A stretch of 64,000 nt of DNA from Pseudomonas fluorescens (GTDB lineage: Bacteria; Pseudomonadota; Gammaproteobacteria; Pseudomonadales; Pseudomonadaceae): NCBI RefSeq assembly GCF_000802965.1, contig NZ_JSAK01000031.1, forward strand, positions 124,001 to 188,000. The letters are read 5' to 3'. Position 1 is the first letter of the stretch. Each line of letters opens with the position of its first letter. Positions 1 to 8,060 of the stretch are shown piece after piece. The position numbers and the translations under genes were made by a program. The notes beneath the pieces are model-generated. The model searched no databases. It was not told the origin of the DNA and saw nothing but the letters and a program-made list of their open reading frames with translations.

Positions 1-891
1 GAATTCGCTGATGCGCTCGCGCAGCCAGCGGTGCATCGGGTCGCCGTCGACGCTGCGGTGCCAGAGCATGACCTCGCGCATGACCGGAATCTTTACCGGT
101 GGATTGAGGATGCGCAGCGGCAAATGCTCGGCATACAGCCGCGCCAGACGCTGGTGCATGGTGGCAATGCGTTGGGTGCCGACCACCAGTTGCGGCAGGG
201 TGTTGAAGTCGTTGGTGATGACTTCGATGCGGCGGTTGAAGCCGTACTGGTTCATGAACCATTCTTCGATGCTCAAGTGCCGGGTGCGGCCAAAACCGAC
301 GGAGACATGGCCCATGTCCATGTACTGCTCAAGGGTCAGGCTGTCGCCGACCTGGGTGTTGCCGTTCCACACCACGCAGACGTGTTCTTCCTCGAACAGC
401 AGTTTGTGCGGGTGGCCGTCGATGATGTAGCGCTCAGGCACGATCATCAGGTCGACCTCGCCGCGAACCAGCAATTCACCGGAGTTATCGCCTGGGCCGA
501 GCATCTCGAAGGTGATGTTTGGCGCCTCCTGGTGGATCTTCTGAATCACCTGGGCGAACAGCACGCTGATCAGGTAATCCGAAGTCACCAGGCGGAAGTG
601 GCGTTTGCTGGTGGTGGGGTCGAACACAGGTTTGGCGGTGATCGAGGATTGAATCGTCAGCAGCACTTCGCGAATCGGCTTGGCGAGCTCCTGTGCGTAG
701 GGCGTGGGCTGCATTTTGCGCCCGACCTGCACCAGCAATTCGTCTTCGAAATAACTGCGCAGACGCCCAAGAACGCCGCTGGTGGCGGACTGCGTCATGT
801 GCAGGCGTTCGGCGGCACGGGTGATGTTTTGCTCTTCGAGCAATACATCGAGTGCCACCAACAGATTGAGATCCAGGTGATTGAAACGCAT
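1..891 (-). CDS. LysR-type transcriptional regulator, 3' end cut by window edge
   Basis: An open frame of 297 codons runs leftwards from ATG at 889-891 to the window edge without a stop, so only the last few residues are missing. The N-terminus (residues 1-60) has the LysR winged helix-turn-helix, with the helix region ITRAAERLHMTQSATSG at about 23-39; the rest resembles the NodD/NahR type of effector-binding domain. This branch often controls aromatic catabolism, which fits the divergent dioxygenase and hydroxylase genes. It most likely binds the LysR box at 989-1005 in its own upstream region and the copy at 2493-2509. The effector is unknown. The long plus-strand frame over the same bases is a shadow. 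Confidence 0.93.
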   Translation of the reverse strand, partial: MRFNHLDLNLLVALDVLLEEQNITRAAERLHMTQSATSGVLGRLRSYFEDELLVQVGRKMQPTPYAQELAKPIREVLLTIQSSITAKPVFDPTTSKRHFRLVTSDYLISVLFAQVIQKIHQEAPNITFEMLGPGDNSGELLVRGEVDLMIVPERYIIDGHPHKLLFEEEHVCVVWNGNTQVGDSLTLEQYMDMGHVSVGFGRTRHLSIEEWFMNQYGFNRRIEVITNDFNTLPQLVVGTQRIATMHQRLARLYAEHLPLRILNPPVKIPVMREVMLWHRSVDGDPMHRWLRERISEF

Positions 892-1168
892 CAGGCACGT
901 CCACTGTTGTATTTATTTTGACGATACATTCCGGTGAATTCATCGTCCCGTCAACCCCGCCCGTGCGCCGTCCTCCGACGCCATCAGGTATCGCGTTTGC
1001 CGATAAGTCGCATCCCCACTCGCGATTAGTCAGCTGCCAAAGCGCACGTCACTCTTCGCCGCAGTCGGACCTCTGGCCGACACCACCACCGGATTTCATG
1101 CATCGCTGAATGGCTTACCGAGCTTTCAGCAAGTGCATCCGGATACTAATTTCAATGGAGTGGTAGCC
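892..1168. promoter_or_regulatory. Divergent promoter region of the catabolic cluster
   Basis: This 277-base gap separates the LysR gene from the first catabolic gene and codes for nothing convincing. It contains copy 1 of a 47-bp repeat (986-1032) with a perfect LysR-type box. A GGAG ribosome-binding site at 1157-1160 precedes the dioxygenase start. Exact -10/-35 elements were not assigned. Confidence 0.6.
986..1032. promoter_or_regulatory. LysR-type operator, copy 1 of a 47-bp repeat
   Basis: Positions 989-1005 read TATCG-N7-CGATA, a perfect interrupted palindrome with the T-N11-A spacing typical of LysR recognition sites. It is followed at 1008-1025 by an imperfect second dyad (TCGC-N10-GCGA), as expected for an activation half-site. 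The whole block recurs at 2490-2536 with 42 of 47 bases identical. It lies about 100 bases upstream of the LysR start codon and 137 upstream of the dioxygenase start. Confidence 0.75.
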
Positions 1169-2107
1169 ATGAACATCATTGGCCTTGATGCCCTGATCTT
1201 TGGCGTCGATGACATCCAAGCCTGTACCGATTGCCTGCGTGACTACGGCCTTGCGCCGGTTGATGTCGACAGCAATGGCGGGCGTTTTGAAGCACTGGAC
1301 GGCACTGCCGTGATCATTCGCCGCGCAGACGATCCGTCTTTGCCGGTTGCCATCGGCCCGGCGCCGTCGATACGCGAAACCATATACGGCGTTGCCAGCG
1401 CCGCTGACCTCGACGCCATCGAAGACGAGTTGGCACGGGATCGTCAGGTCACCCGTGAAAACGGCGTGTTGCACAGTGTCGACGACATGGGCTTCGCCAT
1501 CGCTTTCCAGGTCACCGTGCGCAAGGCGTACGACGCCCCGGACGACCTGACCAACGCCGCCGGCCATTCGCCGCAACGCCCGCTGAACCAGCCTGGCATT
1601 ACCCTGGACATGAGCGCCGTGCCGCGCACCTTGTCTCACGTGGTGTATTTCGTCCCCGATGCGGCCAAGGCCGAAGCGTTCTATGCCGAACGCCTGGGCT
1701 TCCGGACCACAGACACTTTTGTCGGCGCCGGGCCGTTCATGCGTCCCGCAGGCTCCGATGATCACCATTGCCTGTTCATGATCCAGACCCCGCCACACAT
1801 GAAAGGCTGCGAGCACTTCACCTTTCACATGGGCAGTGGCACCGAAGTGCTGCTGGCCGGCACGCGTTTCGAGCAAAAAGGCTGGACCAGTTTCTGGGGC
1901 CCGGGCCGTCACCTCTTCGGCTCCAACTGGTTCTGGTACTTCAACAGTCCACTGGGTTGCCACATCGAATACGACGCCGACATGGACAAACACGATGACG
2001 CCTGGGAGGCCCGCCGCGCGCCTTTGTCAGCCGATAACTCGCAGCTGTTCCTGTTCAACTCGAAAGAAAAATGGGCACCCGGCGGCCCGCCACCCAAACA
2101 GGGTTGA
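1169..2107 (+). CDS. VOC-family extradiol-type ring-cleavage dioxygenase
   Basis: A 312-residue protein with two vicinal-oxygen-chelate modules, the size and layout of type I extradiol dioxygenases. The C-terminal module carries candidate Fe(II) ligands H157 (SHVVYF), H216 (EHFTFH) and E267 (HIEYDAD), the usual 2-His-1-carboxylate set. The N-terminal module (about 1-120) lacks an obvious metal set, as is normal. The start at 1169 is preferred to an upstream frame extension because GGAG lies nine bases before it. It is the first gene of the plus-strand cluster and probably cleaves the ring produced by the FAD hydroxylase two genes on. Family-level function is fairly secure; the substrate is not known, and a glyoxalase-like non-oxygenase role cannot be excluded. 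Confidence 0.8.
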   Translation: MNIIGLDALIFGVDDIQACTDCLRDYGLAPVDVDSNGGRFEALDGTAVIIRRADDPSLPVAIGPAPSIRETIYGVASAADLDAIEDELARDRQVTRENGVLHSVDDMGFAIAFQVTVRKAYDAPDDLTNAAGHSPQRPLNQPGITLDMSAVPRTLSHVVYFVPDAAKAEAFYAERLGFRTTDTFVGAGPFMRPAGSDDHHCLFMIQTPPHMKGCEHFTFHMGSGTEVLLAGTRFEQKGWTSFWGPGRHLFGSNWFWYFNSPLGCHIEYDADMDKHDDAWEARRAPLSADNSQLFLFNSKEKWAPGGPPPKQG

Positions 2108-2113
2108 GGGCGG

Positions 2114-2533
2114 ATGCCAGCCATGAGCCACAGCGATTTTCCCCTGTGCCGGATGGACGAGTTGGTGGAAGGGCAGGCGCGCGGGTTCGATCCATTGCAA
2201 CGCGGCAAGGACAGTGTTTTTGCCGTCGTGCATGAGGGAAACATACGGATATATCGCAACAGTTGCCCCCATCTGGACGTACGCCTGGAGTATCGCAAGG
2301 ACCGTTTTTTGTCCGCCGACGGCCAGTTGATCATGTGTTACGCACACGGGGCTCAGTTTCTCCCGAGTACCGGGGAATGCGTCTACGGCCCGTGTCTGGG
2401 CCAGAAACTGGAGGCGTTGCCGTGGCGGGTGGAGGAGGGCTGGCTGGTGCTGCAAATGCCCTTTGATGCGGTCGCGCCACCTCAGATCGAGGTATCGCGT
2501 TTGGAGATACATCGCATCCCTACTCGCGATTAG
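2114..2533 (+). CDS. Small Rieske [2Fe-2S] protein
   Basis: A 139-residue single-domain protein with the Rieske signature C51-P-H53 and C75-x2-H78 (CYAHGAQF). That supports a [2Fe-2S] cluster and an electron-transfer role, either as a ferredoxin for an oxygenase or, by analogy with XylT, to re-reduce the active-site iron of the neighbouring ring-cleavage enzyme (inference). It begins six bases after the dioxygenase stop; ATG at 2123 is an alternative start. The last 15 codons lie inside the second copy of the LysR-box repeat (2490-2536), so its C-terminal tail is also regulatory DNA. Confidence 0.82.
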   Translation: MPAMSHSDFPLCRMDELVEGQARGFDPLQRGKDSVFAVVHEGNIRIYRNSCPHLDVRLEYRKDRFLSADGQLIMCYAHGAQFLPSTGECVYGPCLGQKLEALPWRVEEGWLVLQMPFDAVAPPQIEVSRLEIHRIPTRD

Positions 2534-2536
2534 TCA
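2490..2536. promoter_or_regulatory. LysR-type operator, copy 2 of the 47-bp repeat
   Basis: It matches 986-1032 at 42 of 47 positions. The primary box at 2493-2509 reads TATCG-N7-AGATA, one mismatch from a perfect palindrome and keeping T-N11-A. The second dyad at 2511-2530 is better here (ATCGC-N10-GCGAT). It ends 84 bases before the FAD hydroxylase start and overlaps the end of the Rieske gene, implying an internal promoter that drives the hydroxylase and downstream genes. Confidence 0.72.
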
Positions 2537-2620
2537 AATCCCTGCTTTGTCGGGAAGCTGAACCTAACGACGCAGTGCCCGGCGCTGCATCGAATCACAA
2601 GAATAAAAAGTGAGAGAACC

Positions 2621-3745
2621 ATGAGTGCAGTGAACAAAGTTCTGATCGTGGGCGGTGGTATTGGCGGCTTGTGTGCGGCCATCGCACTGCGGCGCAAGGG
2701 CATTGAAGTCGATCTGATCGAGCTCAAGTCAGAGTGGACGGTGTACGGCGTCGGGATCATCCAGCAAAGCAACGTGGTCCGCGAGATGGCCAAGCTGGGT
2801 GTGCTGGATGGTTATCTCGATGCAGCGTATGCCTTTGAAGACGTCGCCATTTACGGCCCGGCCGGCCAGCTACTGGCACGCATTCCGGGTCAGCGCCTGG
2901 CAGGTCCTGCGTACCCGGCCAACGTCGGAATCTCGCGTCTGGCGCTGCACAAAGTCCTCAGCGAAACGGCGCTGGAGCTCGGCGCCCAAGTGCGCTTGGG
3001 TCTGAGCGTTGAATCCCTGAACGACACAGGCGACAGCGTAAATGTGCTGTTCACCGATGGCACTAGCGCTGTCTACGACCTGGTGGTCGGCGCTGACGGC
3101 CTGTTCTCCAAGGTTCGCGATTTGCTGTTCGGCGACACCTACACACCGCGCTTCACCGGCCAGTCGGTGTGGCGCTACAACTTCCCGCGCGCTCCACAAA
3201 TCGATCACCTCGCCAACTACCAGAGTGCCGAAGGCAACGCCGGTCTCGTTCCGCTGGCTGGTGACCTGATGTACCTGTTCCTCACGTCCCACGAACCGTC
3301 CAACCCGTGGATGGACCCGGCGACGCTGGCCGAGCAAATGCGCCAGCGTTTGCAGGGGTTCACCGGCCTCATCGGCGAACTGCGTGAGCAAATCACCGAC
3401 AGCAGCCAGGTGGTCTACAAGCCGATGGAAGTGGTCTTCGTCGACGAGCCCTGGTATCGCGGTCGCGTGCTGTTGATCGGTGACGCTGCCCACGCGACCA
3501 CGCCGCACCTCGGTCAGGGGGCTGGCATGGCGATTGAAGACGCCATCGTGCTCAGCGAAGAACTGACCCGCGACGGCAGCATTGAGCAACAGCTGCAGCG
3601 CTTCATGGCGCGCCGTTTCGAGCGCTGCAAGTTCATCAGCGAAAGCTCGGTTCTGGCCGGCGACAAGGAAATGCAGCACGACCGCGAGTTCGACCGCATC
3701 GGCCTGGTCAAGCAGATGCTCGCGCTGACGGCCGAGCCCATCTGA
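2621..3745 (+). CDS. FAD-dependent aromatic-ring monooxygenase (salicylate/3-hydroxybenzoate hydroxylase type)
   Basis: A 374-residue class A flavoprotein monooxygenase. The dinucleotide fold is at the N-terminus (GGGIGG, 11-16), the DG motif is GADG at 157-160, and the GD motif is LLIGDAAHATTP at 285-296. Length and motifs match NAD(P)H-dependent hydroxylases of phenolic acids such as salicylate, 3-hydroxybenzoate or 6-hydroxynicotinate. It probably adds a hydroxyl group to prepare the ring for the VOC dioxygenase. A purine-rich leader (GTGAGAGAACC) precedes the ATG. It follows the internal LysR box, so it may head its own transcript. The precise substrate cannot be read from the sequence. 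Confidence 0.87.
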   Translation: MSAVNKVLIVGGGIGGLCAAIALRRKGIEVDLIELKSEWTVYGVGIIQQSNVVREMAKLGVLDGYLDAAYAFEDVAIYGPAGQLLARIPGQRLAGPAYPANVGISRLALHKVLSETALELGAQVRLGLSVESLNDTGDSVNVLFTDGTSAVYDLVVGADGLFSKVRDLLFGDTYTPRFTGQSVWRYNFPRAPQIDHLANYQSAEGNAGLVPLAGDLMYLFLTSHEPSNPWMDPATLAEQMRQRLQGFTGLIGELREQITDSSQVVYKPMEVVFVDEPWYRGRVLLIGDAAHATTPHLGQGAGMAIEDAIVLSEELTRDGSIEQQLQRFMARRFERCKFISESSVLAGDKEMQHDREFDRIGLVKQMLALTAEPI

Positions 3746-3789
3746 TTCACCCACAGCAGTTACCTACATAAAAACAAGAGGTTAACGCG

Positions 3790-5487
3790 ATGGTTAGTTC
3801 CACGACTGCGACGCTTGCGCGTCGCCCGGTCAGCTCGTCTGCACCCTTTGCTTTCAGTTTGGCCGCGGCGTTGGTGCTGTGCAGCCAGGCAGCCCATGCC
3901 TTTTCGGTGGATACCGGCAATCCGGATTTCAACCTGCGTTGGGATAACACCGTGAAGTACAGCGCCGCCTGGCGCACCCAGAATCCCAGCAGCAAACTGA
4001 GCGAGGGCCAGGTGGCACTCAACCAGGACGACGGCGATCGGGCCTTCAAAAAGGGCCTGATCTCCAACCGCACCGACATTCTCTCCGAGCTGGACATGTC
4101 GTTCAAAAACGTCGGCGCGCGCCTCAGTGGCGCTGCCTGGTACGACAGTTCCTACCAGCACGACAACGATAACGACGACCCGGCACGGGCCAACGCCCGC
4201 TCGGTGGCCTACGACGAATTCACCGACGACACCCGCCATCTGCATGGCGGCGACGGTGAATTACTCGATGCGTTCGTGTACTGGAACGGCGAAGTGGCCG
4301 ATCACTCCACGTCCGTGCGTGCCGGTCGCCACGGCTTGATCTGGGGCGAGAGCCTGTTCTTCGGGGCCAACGGCATTGCCGGTGGTATGGCGCCAGTCGA
4401 CGTGGTGAAGGCGCAGTCCGTACCCAACACCCAGTTCAAGGAAATCACCCGGCCGGTCAATCAGCTATCGGGCACGTTCCAACTGACCGACGACGTGTCG
4501 CTCGGCGCGTTCTACCAATTGGAATGGGAAGAGACGCGCCTGCCGGGCGCGGGCAGTTACTTCTCCACCAGTGACACCATTGGCGAAGGCAACGAACGCT
4601 TGATCGTCGGCGCACCGTTTCCTGCGTTCCTCGGTGGCAATCCCGCCAGCCCGGCGGCGTTCTTCCATGGCAATGACAAGGAAGCGAAAAGTTCGGGGCA
4701 GGGCGGCTTGCAGTTGAAGTACAGCGCGGAAACGGTCGAGTACGGCCTGTACGCAATCCAGTATCACGACAAGACACCCAAGCTTTATCTGAAACCCTCC
4801 ACCGGGGCGCCAAACTTCAGCACCGGCCAGATCGGCGAATACTACTGGGTGTACCCGGAAGACATTCGTGCCTTTGGCGCCAGTTTTTCCACCACGGTCG
4901 ATGAGTACAGCTTCGCCGGTGAAGCCTCGATGCGCTGGAACATGCCGCTGGTTTCCAACGGTCAAACCGTGCTGCCCGGCGTGGTCGCAGACAACGATGA
5001 TGACGCCCTCTACGCAGTCGGCCGTACCGCTCACGTCAACCTCAACGTCCTGGCCTCATTCGGGCCGAACTTCCTTGCCAGGGAATCGGGACTGGTCGGT
5101 GAGATCGCCTGGAACCGCCTCCTGAGCGTCACCAAAAACCGCGCTGCCCTTGACCCCAATGCCACCGATGACGGCCTCGGGTTCAAGGTGGTTTACACCC
5201 CGACCTACCGCCAATTCTTCTCCGGCATCGATATCAGCATTCCGGTCGGTCTCAGCTACTTCCCGTTGGGCAAGTCGGCGGTGGTCAGCTCGTTCGGCCC
5301 GGACAACGGCGGCGACATGAACATCGGCATCACCGCCACCTACCTGGATCGCGTCACCGCCGGCCTGACCTACACGCATTACTACGGCGCCGAGGACACC
5401 AACCTCAACGCCGCCAGCCAGTTCAATTACAAGCAATCGCTGAAAGACCGGGACTACCTGTCTTTCTCCGTCAAGACCACGTTTTAA
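3790..5487 (+). CDS. DUF1302 outer-membrane protein
   Basis: A 565-residue protein with a Sec signal peptide (predicted cleavage after AHA, residue 37). The mature part is rich in alternating aromatic/polar beta-strand sequence and ends in a barrel-like terminal strand (FSVKTTF), as in DUF1302 (PF06980) proteins. The family is repeatedly found beside DUF1329 and MMPL genes in clusters for hydrophobic compounds such as steroids, so a role as an outer-membrane pore for a hydrophobic substrate is plausible but inferred. AAGAGG at 3775-3780 serves as ribosome-binding site. It is first of the four-gene envelope set. Confidence 0.83.
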   Translation: MVSSTTATLARRPVSSSAPFAFSLAAALVLCSQAAHAFSVDTGNPDFNLRWDNTVKYSAAWRTQNPSSKLSEGQVALNQDDGDRAFKKGLISNRTDILSELDMSFKNVGARLSGAAWYDSSYQHDNDNDDPARANARSVAYDEFTDDTRHLHGGDGELLDAFVYWNGEVADHSTSVRAGRHGLIWGESLFFGANGIAGGMAPVDVVKAQSVPNTQFKEITRPVNQLSGTFQLTDDVSLGAFYQLEWEETRLPGAGSYFSTSDTIGEGNERLIVGAPFPAFLGGNPASPAAFFHGNDKEAKSSGQGGLQLKYSAETVEYGLYAIQYHDKTPKLYLKPSTGAPNFSTGQIGEYYWVYPEDIRAFGASFSTTVDEYSFAGEASMRWNMPLVSNGQTVLPGVVADNDDDALYAVGRTAHVNLNVLASFGPNFLARESGLVGEIAWNRLLSVTKNRAALDPNATDDGLGFKVVYTPTYRQFFSGIDISIPVGLSYFPLGKSAVVSSFGPDNGGDMNIGITATYLDRVTAGLTYTHYYGAEDTNLNAASQFNYKQSLKDRDYLSFSVKTTF

Positions 5488-5499
5488 GAGGACTTGCGC

Positions 5500-6888
5500 A
5501 TGACCCACAATAAGAAAACCGGAGCCTTCAAGCTCAAAACGCTTTGCTTCGCACTGCTCGGTAGCCTGGCCATTTGCAGCCAGATGGCGGGTGCAGCGAC
5601 GGCGGAAGACGCGGCCAAACTGTCGAAAAACCTGACGCCTTTCGGCGCCGAGCGCGCCGGCAATGCTGACGGCTCCATTCCGGCCTGGGACGGTGGTTAC
5701 ACCAAGGTCGATCCTTCGTTCAAGGAAGGCGGCAAGCGTACCGATCCGTTCGCCGCAGACAAGCCGCTGTTCAGCATTACCTCGAAAAACCTGGCGCAAT
5801 ACGCCGGCAAACTCAGCGACGGCACCAAGGAAATGTTCAAGCGTTTCCCTGACACCTATCGCATCGATGTGTACCAGACCCGTCGCACCGCCGCCGCGCC
5901 GCAGTGGGTGTATGACAACACGCTGAAAAACGCCACCCGCGCCAAACTGGTCGACAGCAGCGCCGGCCCCGTCCCTGAAGGTGCCTTTGGCGGCATCCCG
6001 TTCCCGATCCCGAAGAACGGTGCCGAAGCCATGTGGAACCACGTGCTGAATTGGCGCGGTACCTCGGTGTCGATGCATTTTCGTCACTACCTGATGACCG
6101 CCGATGGCAAGCAGGTCATGACCACCGATGGTCAGGCCATTCAAGAGATGCCGTATTACTACCAGGACGGTTCGCCGGAGTCGTTTGCCGGTGACTACTG
6201 GCTGTTCCGCCTGCTCAACGTCGGGCCACCGTTGCGCGCCGGCGAGCAGATCATGGGCCGCACCAACATCAACGGCGATCTGTCGCAGGCCCACGTTTAC
6301 CTGACCGGGCAACGCCGGGTTCGCAAACTGCCGAATGCCTGCTGCGATACACCGACACCGGCGACTGCCGGGGTGATGTCCTTCGATGAGTTGAGTGTGT
6401 TCCAGGGCCGCATGGACCGCTTCAACTGGAAACTGGTGGGCAAGCAGGAGATGTACATCCCCTACAACACCAACAAGGTGCAAGCCGCCGCCAAACCTGA
6501 AGACCTGTTCCTCGCTCACCACATGAACCCGGATTACGTGCGTTGGGAATTGCACCGGGTGTGGGTGGTCGAGGCGGACCTGGCACCGGGCAAGCGTCAC
6601 CAATTGCCGAAGGGCCGCTACTACCTCGATGAAGACACCTGGCAAGCCATGTTGGGCGACCGTTGGGACGCCAATGGCCAACTGGCCAAGACCCTGTGGT
6701 CGTTGCCAGCGGTCCTGCCTGACCTGCCCGCACAAGCGCAATTGTCTTCGGGCTTCTACGACCTGACCTCCGGCGCCTGGTTTATCCAGAACGTCTACAC
6801 CGGCCTGCCTGAGCAGTACGGCATGGTGGATCGCTACAAGGCCTCCGAGTTTTCGCCAGCGGCGATGGCGGGTGCCGGGGTTCGTTGA
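5500..6888 (+). CDS. DUF1329 periplasmic/outer-membrane-associated protein
   Basis: A 462-residue protein with a signal peptide (residues 1 to about 34, ending GAATA). The mature region carries the DUF1329 (PF07044) pattern, including tryptophan- and tyrosine-rich stretches such as DPSLPAWDGG-like IPAWDGGY near the start. I recall the family as related to LolA/LolB-type lipid-binding folds, which would suit carriage of a hydrophobic ligand across the periplasm; this is inference. AAGAGGA at 5486-5492 fixes the ATG at 5500 rather than the TTG two codons earlier. It starts 12 bases after the DUF1302 stop, so the two are surely cotranscribed. Confidence 0.82.
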   Translation: MTHNKKTGAFKLKTLCFALLGSLAICSQMAGAATAEDAAKLSKNLTPFGAERAGNADGSIPAWDGGYTKVDPSFKEGGKRTDPFAADKPLFSITSKNLAQYAGKLSDGTKEMFKRFPDTYRIDVYQTRRTAAAPQWVYDNTLKNATRAKLVDSSAGPVPEGAFGGIPFPIPKNGAEAMWNHVLNWRGTSVSMHFRHYLMTADGKQVMTTDGQAIQEMPYYYQDGSPESFAGDYWLFRLLNVGPPLRAGEQIMGRTNINGDLSQAHVYLTGQRRVRKLPNACCDTPTPATAGVMSFDELSVFQGRMDRFNWKLVGKQEMYIPYNTNKVQAAAKPEDLFLAHHMNPDYVRWELHRVWVVEADLAPGKRHQLPKGRYYLDEDTWQAMLGDRWDANGQLAKTLWSLPAVLPDLPAQAQLSSGFYDLTSGAWFIQNVYTGLPEQYGMVDRYKASEFSPAAMAGAGVR

Positions 6889-6894
6889 GTCAGG

Positions 6895-6924
6895 CCGGAT
6901 CACGGCTGGCGCAGCGTGATCCGG
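6895..6924. other. Intercistronic hairpin between DUF1329 and YCF48-like genes
   Basis: A perfect 10-bp stem, CCGGATCACG (6895-6904) and CGTGATCCGG (6915-6924), with a 10-base loop. It is followed by only TTT, so it looks like a partial terminator or an mRNA-stabilising/processing structure inside the operon. Confidence 0.6.
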
Positions 6925-6949
6925 TTTCAAACGGTTTTTCGAGGTCGGT

Positions 6950-8056
6950 ATGAACAGATTTTGTCAGGTGGTTGGTCGGCTGATGTGCCTTGTGGCGCTG
7001 CCTCTGGCGTTGCCGTTGAGCCTGGCGCACGCCGCTGCGGTGGGTGACACGCTCAACACGCCGGCGATGCAGGCGCCACAAGCGAAATCCGCGGTGCTGC
7101 TAGACCTGGCCCGTGCGGGTACGCGGCTGGTGGCGGTGGGGGAGCGGGGCATCGTGCTGCTTTCCGATGACAACGGCGTGAATTGGCGTCAGGCAGCGGT
7201 GCCGGTTTCGGTCAGTCTGACCGCCGTGCAGTTTGTCGACGCCAATACAGGCTGGGCTGTGGGGCATGGCGGTGTCGTGCTGGCCTCCCGCGACGGAGGT
7301 GAACACTGGGTTGTGCAACTGGATGGCTTGCGTGCGGCACGACTTGAGCTGGCGGCCGCCACTGAGCAACTGCCTTCTGCGAGCGACCAGGATGCCGCCG
7401 CCGCGCGTGTGCAAACGGCTGAACGGCTTGCTGCCGAGGGGGCTGACAAGCCGTTCCTTGCCCTGCAATTCGTCGATGCCCGGCACGGCCTGATTGTGGG
7501 GGCGTACGGCCTGGCCTTTCGCACTGACGATGGCGGTGCAACCTGGCAGTCCATCATGGGCCAGATCGACAACCCGATGGGCGCGCACTTGTCGGCCATT
7601 GCTCAACACGGCGAGCACTGGTTCCTGGCCGGCGAGCAGGGTTTTCTCGCTCGTTCGATGGATGCCGGCAAGTCATTCACGCAGCTGGAAAGCCCTTACG
7701 CGGGCAGTTTTTTCACCCTGCAAATGCGCGATGACGGTGTCTTGCTGGTGGCCGGTTTGAAGGGCAATGCGTTTGCCTCCAGCGACCTTGGCGGGAGTTT
7801 CCAGCCTGTACCGGTGCCAATGCCGGTGTCTTTCAGCGATGCGATTCGCACCGATGACGGCCAGTTGCTGCTGGTCAATCAGAGCGGCGCCTTGTTTCGT
7901 ACCAACAGCCAGCCCGGCGCATTGCTCCAGCCCTACGGCAAACCGCTCGGCAAGCCCGTTGCCAGTGTTATCCAGGCCGCCGATGGCAGTCTGACGCTGG
8001 CTGGTTTCACTGGGTTGACGCGCGTCTCGCCGTCAATCGCTACCGCTTCGGAGTGA
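6950..8056 (+). CDS. YCF48/BNR-type beta-propeller periplasmic protein
   Basis: A 368-residue protein with a signal peptide (cleavage near LAHA, residue 28). It contains repeated Asp-box-like units (SDDNGVNW, SRDGGEHW, TDDGGATW, SMDAGKSF) spaced as in sialidase/BNR and YCF48/Hcf136 propellers. YCF48 of photosynthetic organisms is an assembly factor, but in heterotrophs this family recurs next to MMPL/RND transporters, suggesting a scaffold or periplasmic partner of the next gene. It stops four bases before that gene. No enzymatic role is evident. Confidence 0.8.
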   Translation: MNRFCQVVGRLMCLVALPLALPLSLAHAAAVGDTLNTPAMQAPQAKSAVLLDLARAGTRLVAVGERGIVLLSDDNGVNWRQAAVPVSVSLTAVQFVDANTGWAVGHGGVVLASRDGGEHWVVQLDGLRAARLELAAATEQLPSASDQDAAAARVQTAERLAAEGADKPFLALQFVDARHGLIVGAYGLAFRTDDGGATWQSIMGQIDNPMGAHLSAIAQHGEHWFLAGEQGFLARSMDAGKSFTQLESPYAGSFFTLQMRDDGVLLVAGLKGNAFASSDLGGSFQPVPVPMPVSFSDAIRTDDGQLLLVNQSGALFRTNSQPGALLQPYGKPLGKPVASVIQAADGSLTLAGFTGLTRVSPSIATASE

Positions 8057-8060
8057 GGTT

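Noticed and set aside
31..921. 296-codon plus-strand frame at the window start
   Set aside because: The minus strand encodes an unmistakable LysR regulator over the same bases.
5056..6930. 624-codon minus-strand frame opposite DUF1302/DUF1329
   Set aside because: The plus-strand genes have signal peptides, family patterns and ribosome-binding sites; the antisense frame has none.
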